64,000 bases of DNA from contig PHBH01000014.1 of assembly GCA_002840535.1 (NCBI GenBank), positions 45,252-109,251 of the forward strand. The letters are read 5' to 3'. Under the pieces are notes generated by a model. The model saw only the letters and a list, made by a program, of their open reading frames with translations. It was not told the DNA's origin and ran no database searches. Positions 18,166-25,992 of the stretch are shown here, in pieces. The DNA comes from Deltaproteobacteria bacterium HGW-Deltaproteobacteria-15. Lineage in GTDB: Bacteria > Desulfobacterota > DSM-4660 > Desulfatiglandales > HGW-15. A program made the translations under genes and the position numbers. How positions within the stretch are numbered: the first letter of the stretch is position 1; each line of letters begins with the position of its first letter.

Positions 18166-18317
18166 CCTCCTCCATCATGTACAAAGATCGCCCTCGGCAC
18201 CATTGGGTTCGTAAACAAGACCGCGGCACTGACCCGCGAAGACGGAATGGCTCAGACTTGCCTGTGGAACGGTGGGCATCAGCGGACGCGTCTTTTGCGA
18301 TCCACTGAATGCCCGGG

Positions 18318-18851
18318 TTAGCGTATTGCTGGCATTGTTGGGAAATTCGTTTCTGCATAAGTCACGAAGAATTGGAGAGCATACACGCAAAGCCGAATCT
18401 CTTCGCGATATTGGAGCCATGCCTGCACCTTTTTCACACCATGAAACATGTTGTTCCTGAAGCGATACACGACAAAAGTGACCAGCTGGACTATCTGCTG
18501 TTCAGTAAGCCGACCATACGGAATGGCAAGGAGTCTCTGGAACTCCTCAATCATCCAGGGCCAAGTCCAGCGCTTTGGCATCAAGTGCCTAAAGTGCTTG
18601 GGATCTTGGTAACGATCGTGGAAATGCTTTGCAGGGACATTGAGCGACGCGATCATAGTGCCCTTGCTGTTTGCAAACTCCTCCGCGAAAGCTTTCAACT
18701 TGGACGCCTTTAAGTCATTGCTGAAACACTTTGATTCGAAAAGGGACCACGCAAGGAAAAAGTGGACTGCAGTTTCATCGGATAACAGACGCTGGACCTC
18801 GAATTCACTCTGTCCGAGTAGTTGTCCAAGCCACTTGGCAAACTCTTCCAT
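18318..18851 (-). CDS. HEPN-like protein, hypothetical
   Basis: A 177-residue protein I do not recognise by name. It is mostly helical and has the segment VVYRFRNNMFHGVKK, which contains RNNMFH, the R-x4-H arrangement of HEPN nucleases with the usual polar residue after R. I chose the ATG at 18851 because AAAGGATCATCT precedes it; an upstream GTG at 18884 has no ribosome site. It lies about 75 bases downstream of another HEPN-like gene on the same strand, and the two may form an operon. Base composition is more AT-rich than the flagellar genes. A role in defence or toxin-antitoxin function is inference. Confidence 0.6.
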   Translation of the reverse strand: MEEFAKWLGQLLGQSEFEVQRLLSDETAVHFFLAWSLFESKCFSNDLKASKLKAFAEEFANSKGTMIASLNVPAKHFHDRYQDPKHFRHLMPKRWTWPWMIEEFQRLLAIPYGRLTEQQIVQLVTFVVYRFRNNMFHGVKKVQAWLQYREEIRLCVYALQFFVTYAETNFPTMPAIR

Positions 18852-18925
18852 AGATGATCCTTTAACGATAACCGCGCGGCTCACAGGCCGCGAGTGTAAC
18901 GAGTGGTCCTCGTGCAGCCGTGCGG

Positions 18926-19642
18926 CTAGGCCTTCGGCCTGAACTTGCTACCAATTTCAATCCATGGGGTGTGTAGAACTCTTCTCCAGTCATTATTACG
19001 CTCGACTCGCGTCGACATGGTTCCGGCTGCCGTAAGAAGGAGGTCGTATTTGCAGAAAATGCGATCAAGAACATCAATAACTTCATCCAATTCGGCAAAT
19101 TTGGGGATCTTTCTGATTTCTCCCGGGCTCGTCCGGTGAACGACCCTCTTGTTCACAAAGCGCCTCACGCGCGCGCTGGCATCTTCTAGCTTTCTTAGAT
19201 CCGCCCTTATCATCCCATTGGGTAGGTACTGTTTGGACCGGCCCACAACCGTGTCAAAAGTCTTGTTGCCCAGATCCAATTCTTTGGGCGCCGTACGATA
19301 TAGAGAGACATGGGACCTTCGGCTAATAATTCCTGGGTGTTCAAGTATCTCGTACAGCATACGCCAGAGCGAATGGACGTCGGAGCTTTGGTCCATGAGT
19401 GCACGGATACTTACCGTTACGGCGGTGATGTAGTTCTTGCACATCCAATCGAAAAAGGCTCCGGGAGATAAAACCTTTGGGTTTTCCTTCGCGATCTCTT
19501 GAAGATCCCAGAATATCTCTCGCTTACGAAATAGGCCAGTTAAGTCGCTGGAAATCTTTGGCAACCATGATCGCCAGCGACGGCGGTATCTTGCATGTTC
19601 CGCTACATTCGTTTTAAATGTCTTTGGCCGCTTTCGTCCCAT
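18926..19642 (-). CDS. HEPN/AbiU2-like protein, hypothetical
   Basis: A 238-residue protein, basic at the N-terminus (first 30 residues) and otherwise helical. Near residues 158-171 it has the pattern ARVRRFVNKRVVHRT, which resembles the RNK-x-x-H motif of AbiU2/HEPN-type proteins (here N164 and H169). It is transcribed towards the HEPN-like gene at 18318-18851. A MITE-like element starts 21 bases upstream of its start. I cannot assign a specific function; an abortive-infection or RNase role is only suggested by the motif and the neighbours. Confidence 0.55.
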   Translation of the reverse strand: MGRKRPKTFKTNVAEHARYRRRWRSWLPKISSDLTGLFRKREIFWDLQEIAKENPKVLSPGAFFDWMCKNYITAVTVSIRALMDQSSDVHSLWRMLYEILEHPGIISRRSHVSLYRTAPKELDLGNKTFDTVVGRSKQYLPNGMIRADLRKLEDASARVRRFVNKRVVHRTSPGEIRKIPKFAELDEVIDVLDRIFCKYDLLLTAAGTMSTRVERNNDWRRVLHTPWIEIGSKFRPKA

Positions 19643-19663
19643 ATACCTATAAGCCTAACGAGA

Positions 19664-19813
19664 CTGTCGAAAAAGTGTTAACCGTTCCAGAGTGTAAACT
19701 TTCTGGGGTCACCTAACCCTTCGGCACATGGAGATCGTCGATTCTCGGCCTTGTCAGAGACCATCTTTTTTTTGACTGACCCGGCACAAACTGCGTCCGG
19801 GGTTTTTCGACAG
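19664..19813. mobile_element. MITE-like element, copy A
   Basis: A 150-base non-coding element bounded by 11-bp inverted ends CTGTCGAAAAA and TTTTTCGACAG. A second copy in the same orientation lies at 21864-22018. Shared internal stretches include CTTTCTGGGGTCAC, GGAGATCGTC and GGCCTTGTCAGAG. No transposase is in the window; the copies would be moved in trans. Confidence 0.75.
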
Positions 19814-19867
19814 CTTCAACGCCGAACTCAGCGGTGCGAAGCATCCACTGCAGCGATTTGTTCGACC

Positions 19868-20827
19868 TCATTTCTTCATCTCATTTGCAATCATCTGGAG
19901 CAGTCTCAACGGAGGTCGCGTTGATCCTAGTTTCTTGATTCTCTCGATTCCATACTTCAGACAGGCCGAGCGAAGTGCTGCTCGAAATGGGGTTGTGACG
20001 ACAAACGGCGGCAATGGATAGTGCCTTCGCGTCCAGACTTGAATAGCCTGATAGGGATAACCTACATAGTAAGCTTCCTTATCCTTCCGCTCAATTTCCA
20101 CCACAAAATCAACAAACATCCATTTGGCCGCTGAAGCGCCCCCTTTGGTCAAACGGAACGAAAGCAGCCAGTCGGCCTGTCGAAAGTCTTGCTTCCTGCA
20201 GGCGATGAAATCTTCAGGTTCTCTCTTGTTAAAATCGTTCCTCACGATTTCTCTTGCTTCTTTGGCGAAGTTTCCATAACCGTTCCACCACCCGAGTTTC
20301 CATTCCGAGCGTGCCGGTAAAGAGTACCATTCCAAGTATTCTACTCTATCTCCCTTGCTCATTCGGCGAGGCGCTCGCACCTTGATCTTTCGGTGTGACT
20401 CCTCAAGTTCCCGCATTTCCGCGTTGCTGAAGCCGCGTGATTTGAGGGACGCGATGAGTTCGTCAATGTCAACTGCGTCCGGAGGGAGGAGGACGCCGAC
20501 TTCCTTTAAACTGCCAGCACCGAGGGCGTTTGTTGACAGGTTTGCAGAGGTTATGATCGTTCCTCTCTCAGCCGCCCAGTAGAGTTTCATGTGCAAACCA
20601 TCCGAAAACCGGATACGTGCACCACTCTTCTTCAGTCTCCGGAGTTCGAGAGGGTTTGTTCCCCCTGCTTTCGGCCAGCAGATGATCTCAACGCTTTTTG
20701 CCTGTGGGATAAAGGCGCGGGCACCGTCGCCAACAAAGGCAACGATAGCCACGCGGCGTGCTTTGCTAGGTTTCATTAGGCGCGTTATCGCTTTACGGAT
20801 ACTTAGAGATGTCTTGAGTATCTTCAT
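19868..20827 (-). CDS. PLD-like nuclease-family protein
   Basis: A 319-residue protein with one HKD-type half-site. H79-M-K81 in GLHMKLYWA is followed by TSANLS at 93-98, the arrangement in PLD-superfamily nucleases such as the Nuc/BfiL/NgoFVII groups, which act as dimers with one motif per chain. The N-terminal ~120 residues form this domain. The C-terminal 200 residues are unassigned and rich in W and Y. It lies between two MITE copies together with small broken genes. A DNA- or RNA-cleaving defence role is possible but unproven. Confidence 0.68.
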   Translation of the reverse strand: MKILKTSLSIRKAITRLMKPSKARRVAIVAFVGDGARAFIPQAKSVEIICWPKAGGTNPLELRRLKKSGARIRFSDGLHMKLYWAAERGTIITSANLSTNALGAGSLKEVGVLLPPDAVDIDELIASLKSRGFSNAEMRELEESHRKIKVRAPRRMSKGDRVEYLEWYSLPARSEWKLGWWNGYGNFAKEAREIVRNDFNKREPEDFIACRKQDFRQADWLLSFRLTKGGASAAKWMFVDFVVEIERKDKEAYYVGYPYQAIQVWTRRHYPLPPFVVTTPFRAALRSACLKYGIERIKKLGSTRPPLRLLQMIANEMKK

Positions 20828-20977
20828 CTTCTTTTGTCGAACAAATAATTCTCCAGTTCTGCTTATCTCCCGCTTTCACGTGATAGACGGAAAGTCAGAT
20901 CAGAGAACGTACCGAACCCCTATTCAGAGAATCTATGCCCCCACCCCCGCAGGGTTGCGCGTTACCTCTCATGATCG

Positions 20978-21236
20978 TCACGAAATAAGACCCACAATCA
21001 GGATGATCACGCCAGCAGCACCGAGCAGGATCGCAAGGGTGCGCCAACCACCGTGAAGCCGAGGACAAGCGCAATTATCACCAACAGACACCCTGCGCCC
21101 TGGATGTTCCCGCGTCTTGCACGGCGGGCCTTCTTATCCGCCACTTCCCATGCTTCGTGGGAGCCCCGCAGTGCGGACAAGAAGCCGCCTTGTCGCTGAT
21201 CTCTTTCCCGCACTCCGCGCATTGAATCAGGCTCAT
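20978..21236 (-). pseudogene. Frameshifted zinc-ribbon membrane protein
   Basis: The start at 21236 has a GGAGGGGG ribosome site and encodes MSLIQCAECGKEISDKAASC then PHCGAP, a zinc ribbon with two CxxC pairs. The protein then continues only in a second frame (EVADKKARRARRGNIQGAGC then LLVIIALVLGF, a membrane helix) and finally in a third (TLAILLGAAGVIILIVGLIS, a second helix, stop at 20978). Two frameshifts are needed for a complete zinc-ribbon plus two-helix protein. It is a decayed gene or the site of two sequencing errors. Confidence 0.6.
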
Positions 21237-21445
21237 AACGAACCCCCTCCCCGGCATGAATTCTTGTCCACGCTTCGCCACGCCATTACTGGTCGTCACG
21301 CATAACTCGGGGCCAAGGTGGATCACTACTCCTTCCCTGTGGAGGACTTGGTTCATGAAACAACCGCACCTCCTACTCCATGCCGGTCTTCGTCGGCGCT
21401 TTCTGTATGTCCCCTATCCGAACAAACCGGCAGCTTTCCTCTCAC

Positions 21446-21796
21446 CTACGATTTGGCTTCGGGTATGCCGCATATCTTCTTGCGGATCTCGATGGCGCTA
21501 TCAGCGATAGCCGCAACAACAAGAAAGAAGGCACAGAAGAACATGCCTTGAAGAACGATGGCCGCACCCAAGTACACGGATTCGAACTGACTACCGAAAA
21601 GGTATCCGCCTACAATGCTGCCAACTAGCTCCAGCCAGGCAAAAAAACGAAGAACCACTACTGCTGCTTCTCCGGGAACCTCCGATTCGGCTTCGCCTCT
21701 CCCCCTAGACCCCTCGGCTGGTGGTGGCGGTGGGTTAATACCCGCATACTCTACAGAGTCGTGGGCAGCAGGTCTGTCAGTTGGCGTCTTCTCCAT
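21446..21796 (-). CDS. Small two-helix membrane protein, hypothetical
   Basis: A 116-residue protein with a proline-rich polar N-terminus (INPPPPPAEGSRG) and two hydrophobic helices, roughly AVVVLRFFAWLELVGSIVGGYLF and SVYLGAAIVLQGMFFCAFFLVVAAI. The cytoplasmic tail is short. I recognise no family. The ATG at 21796 is preferred to a GTG at 21817 because AGGAG lies just upstream. The block 21237-21445 between it and the frameshifted zinc-ribbon gene shows no gene. Confidence 0.5.
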   Translation of the reverse strand: MEKTPTDRPAAHDSVEYAGINPPPPPAEGSRGRGEAESEVPGEAAVVVLRFFAWLELVGSIVGGYLFGSQFESVYLGAAIVLQGMFFCAFFLVVAAIADSAIEIRKKICGIPEAKS

Positions 21797-21863
21797 TGGA
21801 CCTATTCTCCTCGTCACCGCTTTTGATTAGTATCTGGTGTGTTCAACTCCACATCCAACGAAC

Positions 21864-22018
21864 CTGTCGAAAACTATGTTGAGTTCCAGTATGTGTATGT
21901 GAACTTTCTGGGGTCACTTTACCCTTCGGGCAACGGAGATCGTCAATTCTGGGCCTTGTCAGAGGCCATCTTTTTTCCGACTGACCCCGCACAAATTGCG
22001 CCGGGGGTTTTTCGACAG
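21864..22018. mobile_element. MITE-like element, copy B
   Basis: A 155-base relative of the element at 19664-19813, same orientation, with inverted ends CTGTCGAAAA and TTTTCGACAG. The second half is nearly identical between copies; the first ~30 bases differ. No gene lies in the surrounding stretch 21797-22104. Confidence 0.75.
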
Positions 22019-22104
22019 CCTCAACGCTGCGGTTAAGTGGGCCTCACGGATTTGCCGATCCATCTTCTTTTTTGACAATCCATCTTCGACTGCATGCTTG
22101 ACAC

Positions 22105-22827
22105 CTACTCCATAGCTACTTCGAAAGGATCAGCTATGTAATTTCCTGAGATCCTGACTCTGCACTTGTCCGAAACCTTAAGATTAACTATCGGTCCCCC
22201 GGCAGAAAGAAGGCCATATTCCAGACGAGCTTGTCGTCCATCCTCTGATATGCGTATGGAGTCCTTGCTGGTGGAAAATCCTCCTGTTTTTGTCGAAGGC
22301 CAAAAATCCTCTATTCTGGTTCCTGATTCTTCGATTACATTCGCAACAAAAACAATTATCCCCAAGGGTTCGTTTTTTGATGGTTTGAACTTAAGTTCTG
22401 CCGAATAGCCACTATCTATAGCTTTGATGATTGGCGGGACGAGAGATAGAAGAGGCGGACTCGCCAATTTGGCTGTTTCGGCCAGCCCCTTTTCAAGAGT
22501 AAGAATTCGTACCTTAGCCTCTTCAATGTCTCTATGACTAGCTTCAGAAGAGGACAATAGTCTCTCCAACTTTGTCTTTATAGCTGAGATTTCAGAAGCA
22601 TCTTGCTTCACCTCTTCCTTTGTCTGCCTTATAAAATTCGCCTCTGCAGAGAGTGCCTTTAAACTGAATGATGCGAGGTTTCCATACTGGAAGAGGTAAA
22701 AGGCAAGTAGAGTGAGTAGGGCGATACAAAACATAGTCGGAAACCGTTTCCGATCTGATTTGTAGCTCATGTATAGAAGGGCACCTAATAGGACGATAGA
22801 GAACCCTAAAAATATTGCCTCGCGCAC
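22105..22827 (-). CDS. Membrane-anchored coiled-coil protein, hypothetical
   Basis: A 240-residue protein with two N-terminal membrane helices (about 4-21 and 31-50). A coiled coil follows (about 58-115, KEEVKQDASEISAIKTKLERL), then a ~120-residue C-terminal domain of beta character. The start is GTG with AAAGG about nine bases upstream. The region is AT-rich compared with the flagellar genes, consistent with acquisition by transfer. I do not recognise a family. Confidence 0.55.
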   Translation of the reverse strand: MREAIFLGFSIVLLGALLYMSYKSDRKRFPTMFCIALLTLLAFYLFQYGNLASFSLKALSAEANFIRQTKEEVKQDASEISAIKTKLERLLSSSEASHRDIEEAKVRILTLEKGLAETAKLASPPLLSLVPPIIKAIDSGYSAELKFKPSKNEPLGIIVFVANVIEESGTRIEDFWPSTKTGGFSTSKDSIRISEDGRQARLEYGLLSAGGPIVNLKVSDKCRVRISGNYIADPFEVAME

Positions 22828-22987
22828 CTTATTGTGCCTTTCTTTGGTGAAATGTAAGTGTTTAAGTCCGCCCAGCGACTAACATGCGAAGTGCGAACGA
22901 AACGCAGTTCGCAGGAGGGTTATTCTTACAACAAGGGACCCCCATCCTTCTTCCTCCCTCACCCTCGGTGAACCGGGACCAGTGTCT

Positions 22988-23902
22988 TCATACCCCACTA
23001 AAATCGGCCACGGCATCATGAAAGTCATTTTCATGAACGAGCATCACCGGGTACCCCCTTTTTCTCAGTTCAACCGCCGCTTCCACCTTTCGCCCATAGC
23101 AGGCGTAAGCCCAGCAAGGGTTTCCATCAGCGCCGATGATCAAATAGGATAACTTTTGAGAGACGGTGTTGGTCACTTTCCCACCAAGCTTGACCACAAG
23201 TTCCGTAAATTGTTTTCTGGTGTATTTGTAGGAGGACCCCGTGAAGCAAAACATCCTTTTCGGAAAAAGGACTTCCGGGCAGACTGCGCATATGCCGCGC
23301 ACACTGCCCAACCCTGGCGGATCAATCACCACACGCGAATCAGCGATTGCCGTAAACTGGCCAAAAAATGCCTTCAGTTCCCGCTGTTCGTTCTCGTCGA
23401 TTTTCTTGTCTTTCATCACGCCGGTGATCAGGGCGGCCACCTCGTCATAGGGCCAGCACGTTCTAAGCTCATCATGCTTTATCAGCCAAGCGTCCAGCCC
23501 TGCGAGTTCTTCTTCGTTAACATTGCCATCAGAAATGATTCCCCCCATCAGCCCCTGGAGATGCTGCATGGATGCCGTCACGCGATCGTAGTAGTTCGAA
23601 GAAAGGATTTTGTTACAAAGCCACAGGATGTCGGCTTGTTCGTCGCCCGATAAAACGTGGTCTGACAATGCAGCTTCTACAACCGGCAGGAGTTCTGTGT
23701 ATGGGTGATAGGAGACGAATTCGGCCTGTTCTGCAAGCCACTCCTGGAGAAAAACCAATTCAGAATCCAAGATCCGCGAATCCGCGGTTATGCCATGGAT
23801 AATGCCCAAAAGGCTGTTTATTGTCTTGTCAAGGTTTGCTCGGCTACAGAACTTCCGATATCTTTCATGCTCTTCATCCATCTTCCTCGCCCCCCAAATC
23901 AT
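22988..23902 (-). CDS. TerB-like / BRCT domain protein
   Basis: A 304-residue protein. Residues ~25-185 contain three similar acidic helical stretches (ITADSRILDSELVFLQEWL; IISDGNVNEEELAGLDAWL; VMKDKKIDENEQRELKAFF), which resemble TerB-like repeats. Residues ~215-300 form a BRCT domain like the C-terminus of NAD-dependent DNA ligase (FCFTGSSYKYTRKQFTELVV...GGKVTNTVSQKLSYLIIG). BRCT domains bind DNA ends or phosphopeptides, so a DNA-damage or defence link is plausible. The exact start is uncertain; an ATG at 23881 is an alternative. Confidence 0.72.
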   Translation of the reverse strand: MIWGARKMDEEHERYRKFCSRANLDKTINSLLGIIHGITADSRILDSELVFLQEWLAEQAEFVSYHPYTELLPVVEAALSDHVLSGDEQADILWLCNKILSSNYYDRVTASMQHLQGLMGGIISDGNVNEEELAGLDAWLIKHDELRTCWPYDEVAALITGVMKDKKIDENEQRELKAFFGQFTAIADSRVVIDPPGLGSVRGICAVCPEVLFPKRMFCFTGSSYKYTRKQFTELVVKLGGKVTNTVSQKLSYLIIGADGNPCWAYACYGRKVEAAVELRKRGYPVMLVHENDFHDAVADFSGV

Positions 23903-23955
23903 TCATGGTCCCGCCTCCACTCCTCCAACCTCACAACCTTCCTCTTCCGGATCTC

Positions 23956-24171
23956 CTAGAACCTGTTCGCGCTCAATCGGATCACGTTGAGCAGCCCAAC
24001 CTCCTCGGGAGTAAGGGGTTTTGCCTGCAATGAGAGCTTCCGCCGATCACGGCTCCAGGCCCTGGCCACGCCCCACAATAATGAAAGCACCAGCACGGCG
24101 GCCAGCAGGCCATGGTTGAACCGGATCCACTCCTTGAGACCTGTCCTATAAAGAGGTGCCGCATTTCCCAC
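23956..24171 (-). CDS. Possible small single-helix membrane protein
   Basis: A 71-residue open frame with one hydrophobic helix (NHGLLAAVLVLSLLWGVARAW) and a short basic tail. I recognise no family and the ribosome site is poor. It could be a remnant of a larger gene. The following 24172-24459 holds no recognisable gene. Confidence 0.25.
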   Translation of the reverse strand: MGNAAPLYRTGLKEWIRFNHGLLAAVLVLSLLWGVARAWSRDRRKLSLQAKPLTPEEVGLLNVIRLSANRF

Positions 24172-24459
24172 GCTCGCAGAGGACGCCCTCTGCGGCGGCT
24201 GGTTGCCGTTCTATTTTCCTTTTTCGCTAAGCGCTGATTTCATCTATCTCCCCTGTGTGGGGATTCCGATGACTGTATTTGGTAAGTTCAGGGTTTGTGT
24301 TGATGGGTTTCTTGCACAGGATCGGGATGCCAGGTTTTAAGAGACATACACCTGTGCAACCTGGTTCCCTATATGGACATTTTCAGAAAACTCGTTCGGA
24401 GCCTTATCACAGGCTCGAAAAAAGTTCAAGCGGACCGTGAGTTCTTACATCGTCAGATG

Positions 24460-24665
24460 CTACATGGTAAGTGAAATCGGCTTTTTCTTACATTGTGCAG
24501 GCATGCGGGATTTCCCGAGCCTGCGATCCGCAAGGCCCTTGTTGAAGGGAACGGGGTGAATGTCCTTCCGCATACCTCCCCAACTTGAAGTCACAAATTG
24601 TGACTTCAAGTTTTCGAACTCTCCCGCCGAGAGTTGGAACATAAAATCTTCCGGGAATCGATCAA
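24460..24665 (-). pseudogene. ORF6N remnant, copy 2
   Basis: The frame encodes RFPEDFMFQLSAGEFENLKS then QFVTSSWGGMRK, the middle of an ORF6N DNA-binding domain. The N-terminal LDRDLAELY part is missing and the AFTEQGVAML part is replaced by unrelated sequence starting DIHPVPFN. A similar DIHPVQFN stretch appears in a minus-strand frame near 25535. It directly abuts copy 1 and includes a 31-base perfect palindrome. Confidence 0.6.
24582..24612. repeat. Perfect 31-base palindrome within ORF6N copy 2
   Basis: Arms of 15 bases (AACTTGAAGTCACAA and its complement) flank one central base. It encodes NLKSQFVTSS. The core CACAA-W-TTGTG is shared with the palindrome at 24729-24755. Confidence 0.85.
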
Positions 24666-24943
24666 TATTTCCCTTGTCCGACTGCGCCTGTGAAAGCTTG
24701 GGGAATGTACTTGGAATACCTACCTCTTTCTAAGATCACAATTTGTGATCTTAGAGATTTTTCCTCTTCCTTTGTCAGCTCGAACATGAAGTCAGCAGGG
24801 AACCGCTTATGATTTCTCCGAACAGCCTGTTTTAGGACCCGCACTTCCACCTCATAGAGTTCTGCCAAATCTCTGTCCAACATGACATTCTGACCTCGAA
24901 TCCGGAAAATCGAACGCACTATCCGCTCCACAGACATTTCCAT
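24662..24943 (-). pseudogene. ORF6N-domain protein, copy 1, truncated
   Basis: The first ~75 residues are a good ORF6N domain: IFRIRGQNVMLDRDLAELYE, then VLKQAVRRNHKRFPADFMFE and LTKEEEKSLRSQIV. The chain then decays (IPQAFTGAVGQGKY), where intact relatives have AFTEQGVAML, and stops. ORF6N proteins are phage- and plasmid-associated DNA-binding proteins. The start used has AGGAG five bases upstream. It contains a 27-base perfect palindrome at the same protein position as the one in copy 2. Confidence 0.62.
24729..24755. repeat. Perfect 27-base palindrome within ORF6N copy 1
   Basis: Arms of 13 bases (TCTAAGATCACAA and its complement) flank one central base. It encodes SLRSQIVIL. It matches the copy 2 palindrome in the core but differs in both outer arms in a complementary way. 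Confidence 0.85.
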
Positions 24944-24958
24944 CGCATCTCCTGGCAT

Positions 24959-25691
24959 CCTTCAAAACTCCTTTTCTCACACTTTGGTTCAGTCCTCAGG
25001 CGCAGTGAGAAGGGGGGTAGATAAGGGGGATCAGCACCATGTTGGGAGTCTGACAGAACACTTTTAAACTCAAGTGCTGCCCAAATCCCTCCCGCCATCC
25101 CTTTTCAAAAGGGAGGAGAAGGACGTTGGCCATGGAAATGGATGCCACGTTAAACAGAAAACCCCATTCCTCTTATTACAAAGAAACGGGGTCTTGTCTT
25201 CGTTCCATGGCACCCTCGGCTTTAAGGGTTGCGGTTTAATGGCGTTGTCATCGGGGATAATCGCGCCAAATTCACGGCAAGTCAACAGTGGATTACAATA
25301 GGGGTCGTCTCACCACAGAGACGCCCACCGTCGCTGAAGCTATGGCGGGGCAAGGACGCCTCAATGAAAAACAGCTCACCTCCCCGCAAATATTTACGGG
25401 ACAGGCCAGCAGTGCGGCTTCTGTAACCTAGCCCCGGTAGCGGCTGAGGATTTTGTCTGGATCGCCTTCTCACGATCCTGGCAAGAAAATCTCTCTCCCT
25501 GCCTGTTCTGCGTCGGCTCGTTGAATTGAACGGGATGAATGTCCGCAAGCTCGCCAACGGTGTGGGGATGAGGAAAGAGCGCCGCTTCAGAGGTGAGGAA
25601 GATTGAGGGACCTTTGCAGTAAGGTTGAGCAGATCACCCTCTATCTGAACCGCTCTGTATAGATGAGTGTTGACCTTATAGATGATGGTGT
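24959..25691. other. Stretch without a recognisable gene
   Basis: About 730 bases of island DNA. A short inverted repeat, CCTCCCGCCATCCCTTTTCAAAAGGGAGG-like, lies at about 25086-25115, and an imperfect one (ACCCC...GGGGT) at about 25163-25192. The stretch near 25500-25560 shares TTGAA, AACGGG and TGAATGTCC with 24543-24564. No frame here looks like a real gene. Confidence 0.5.
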
Positions 25692-25734
25692 GATGGGTTT
25701 CCCCCGGCTTAAGACCTGCCGGGGTCTACCCATC
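25692..25734. repeat. REP-like hairpin (GATGGGT...ACCCATC), copy 1
   Basis: Inverted arms GATGGGT-ttc-CCCCGGC and GCCGGGG-tct-ACCCATC surround a nine-base loop. The outer words GATGGGTTTC and CTACCCATCCTAC are shared with the hairpin at 27039-27065. Confidence 0.7.
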
Positions 25735-25841
25735 CTACGGAGTGATGCTGCTTAGGTTGAGAGGGAAATGTTTCAGGCGAGGTGTGTGTCGGCGCCGAGA
25801 GGATCGCAGAAGCTTGCTATTCGATCGATCACGCCGCCTAA

Positions 25842-25989
25842 CAGCAAGCGGCTGGGCTGACCTCCGATCTCTGATCTCCGACCTCTGATCTCCGATCTCT
25901 GACCTCCGACTTCTGACCCCTGACCTCTGTCTCCTGTCTTCTGTCTTCTGACTCCTGTCTTCTGACCTCTGTCTTCTGTCTTCTGACCC
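25842..25989. repeat. Reiterated TCTGATCTC/CTGACCTC heptamer-type repeat downstream of motE
   Basis: About 130 bases of shuffled words (TCTGATC, TCCGACC, TCTGACC, TCTTCTG). The block begins with the same AGCAAGCGGC-type lead-in as the repeat at 43093-43210. A long minus-strand frame that translates as QKSEVR-type repeats is rejected as a gene. Confidence 0.75.
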
Positions 25990-25992
25990 CCA

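Noticed and set aside
21237..21445. Plus-strand frames with PHLLLHAGLRRRF-like sequence
   Set aside because: No domain or ribosome site is convincing; it looks like residual repeat DNA in the island.
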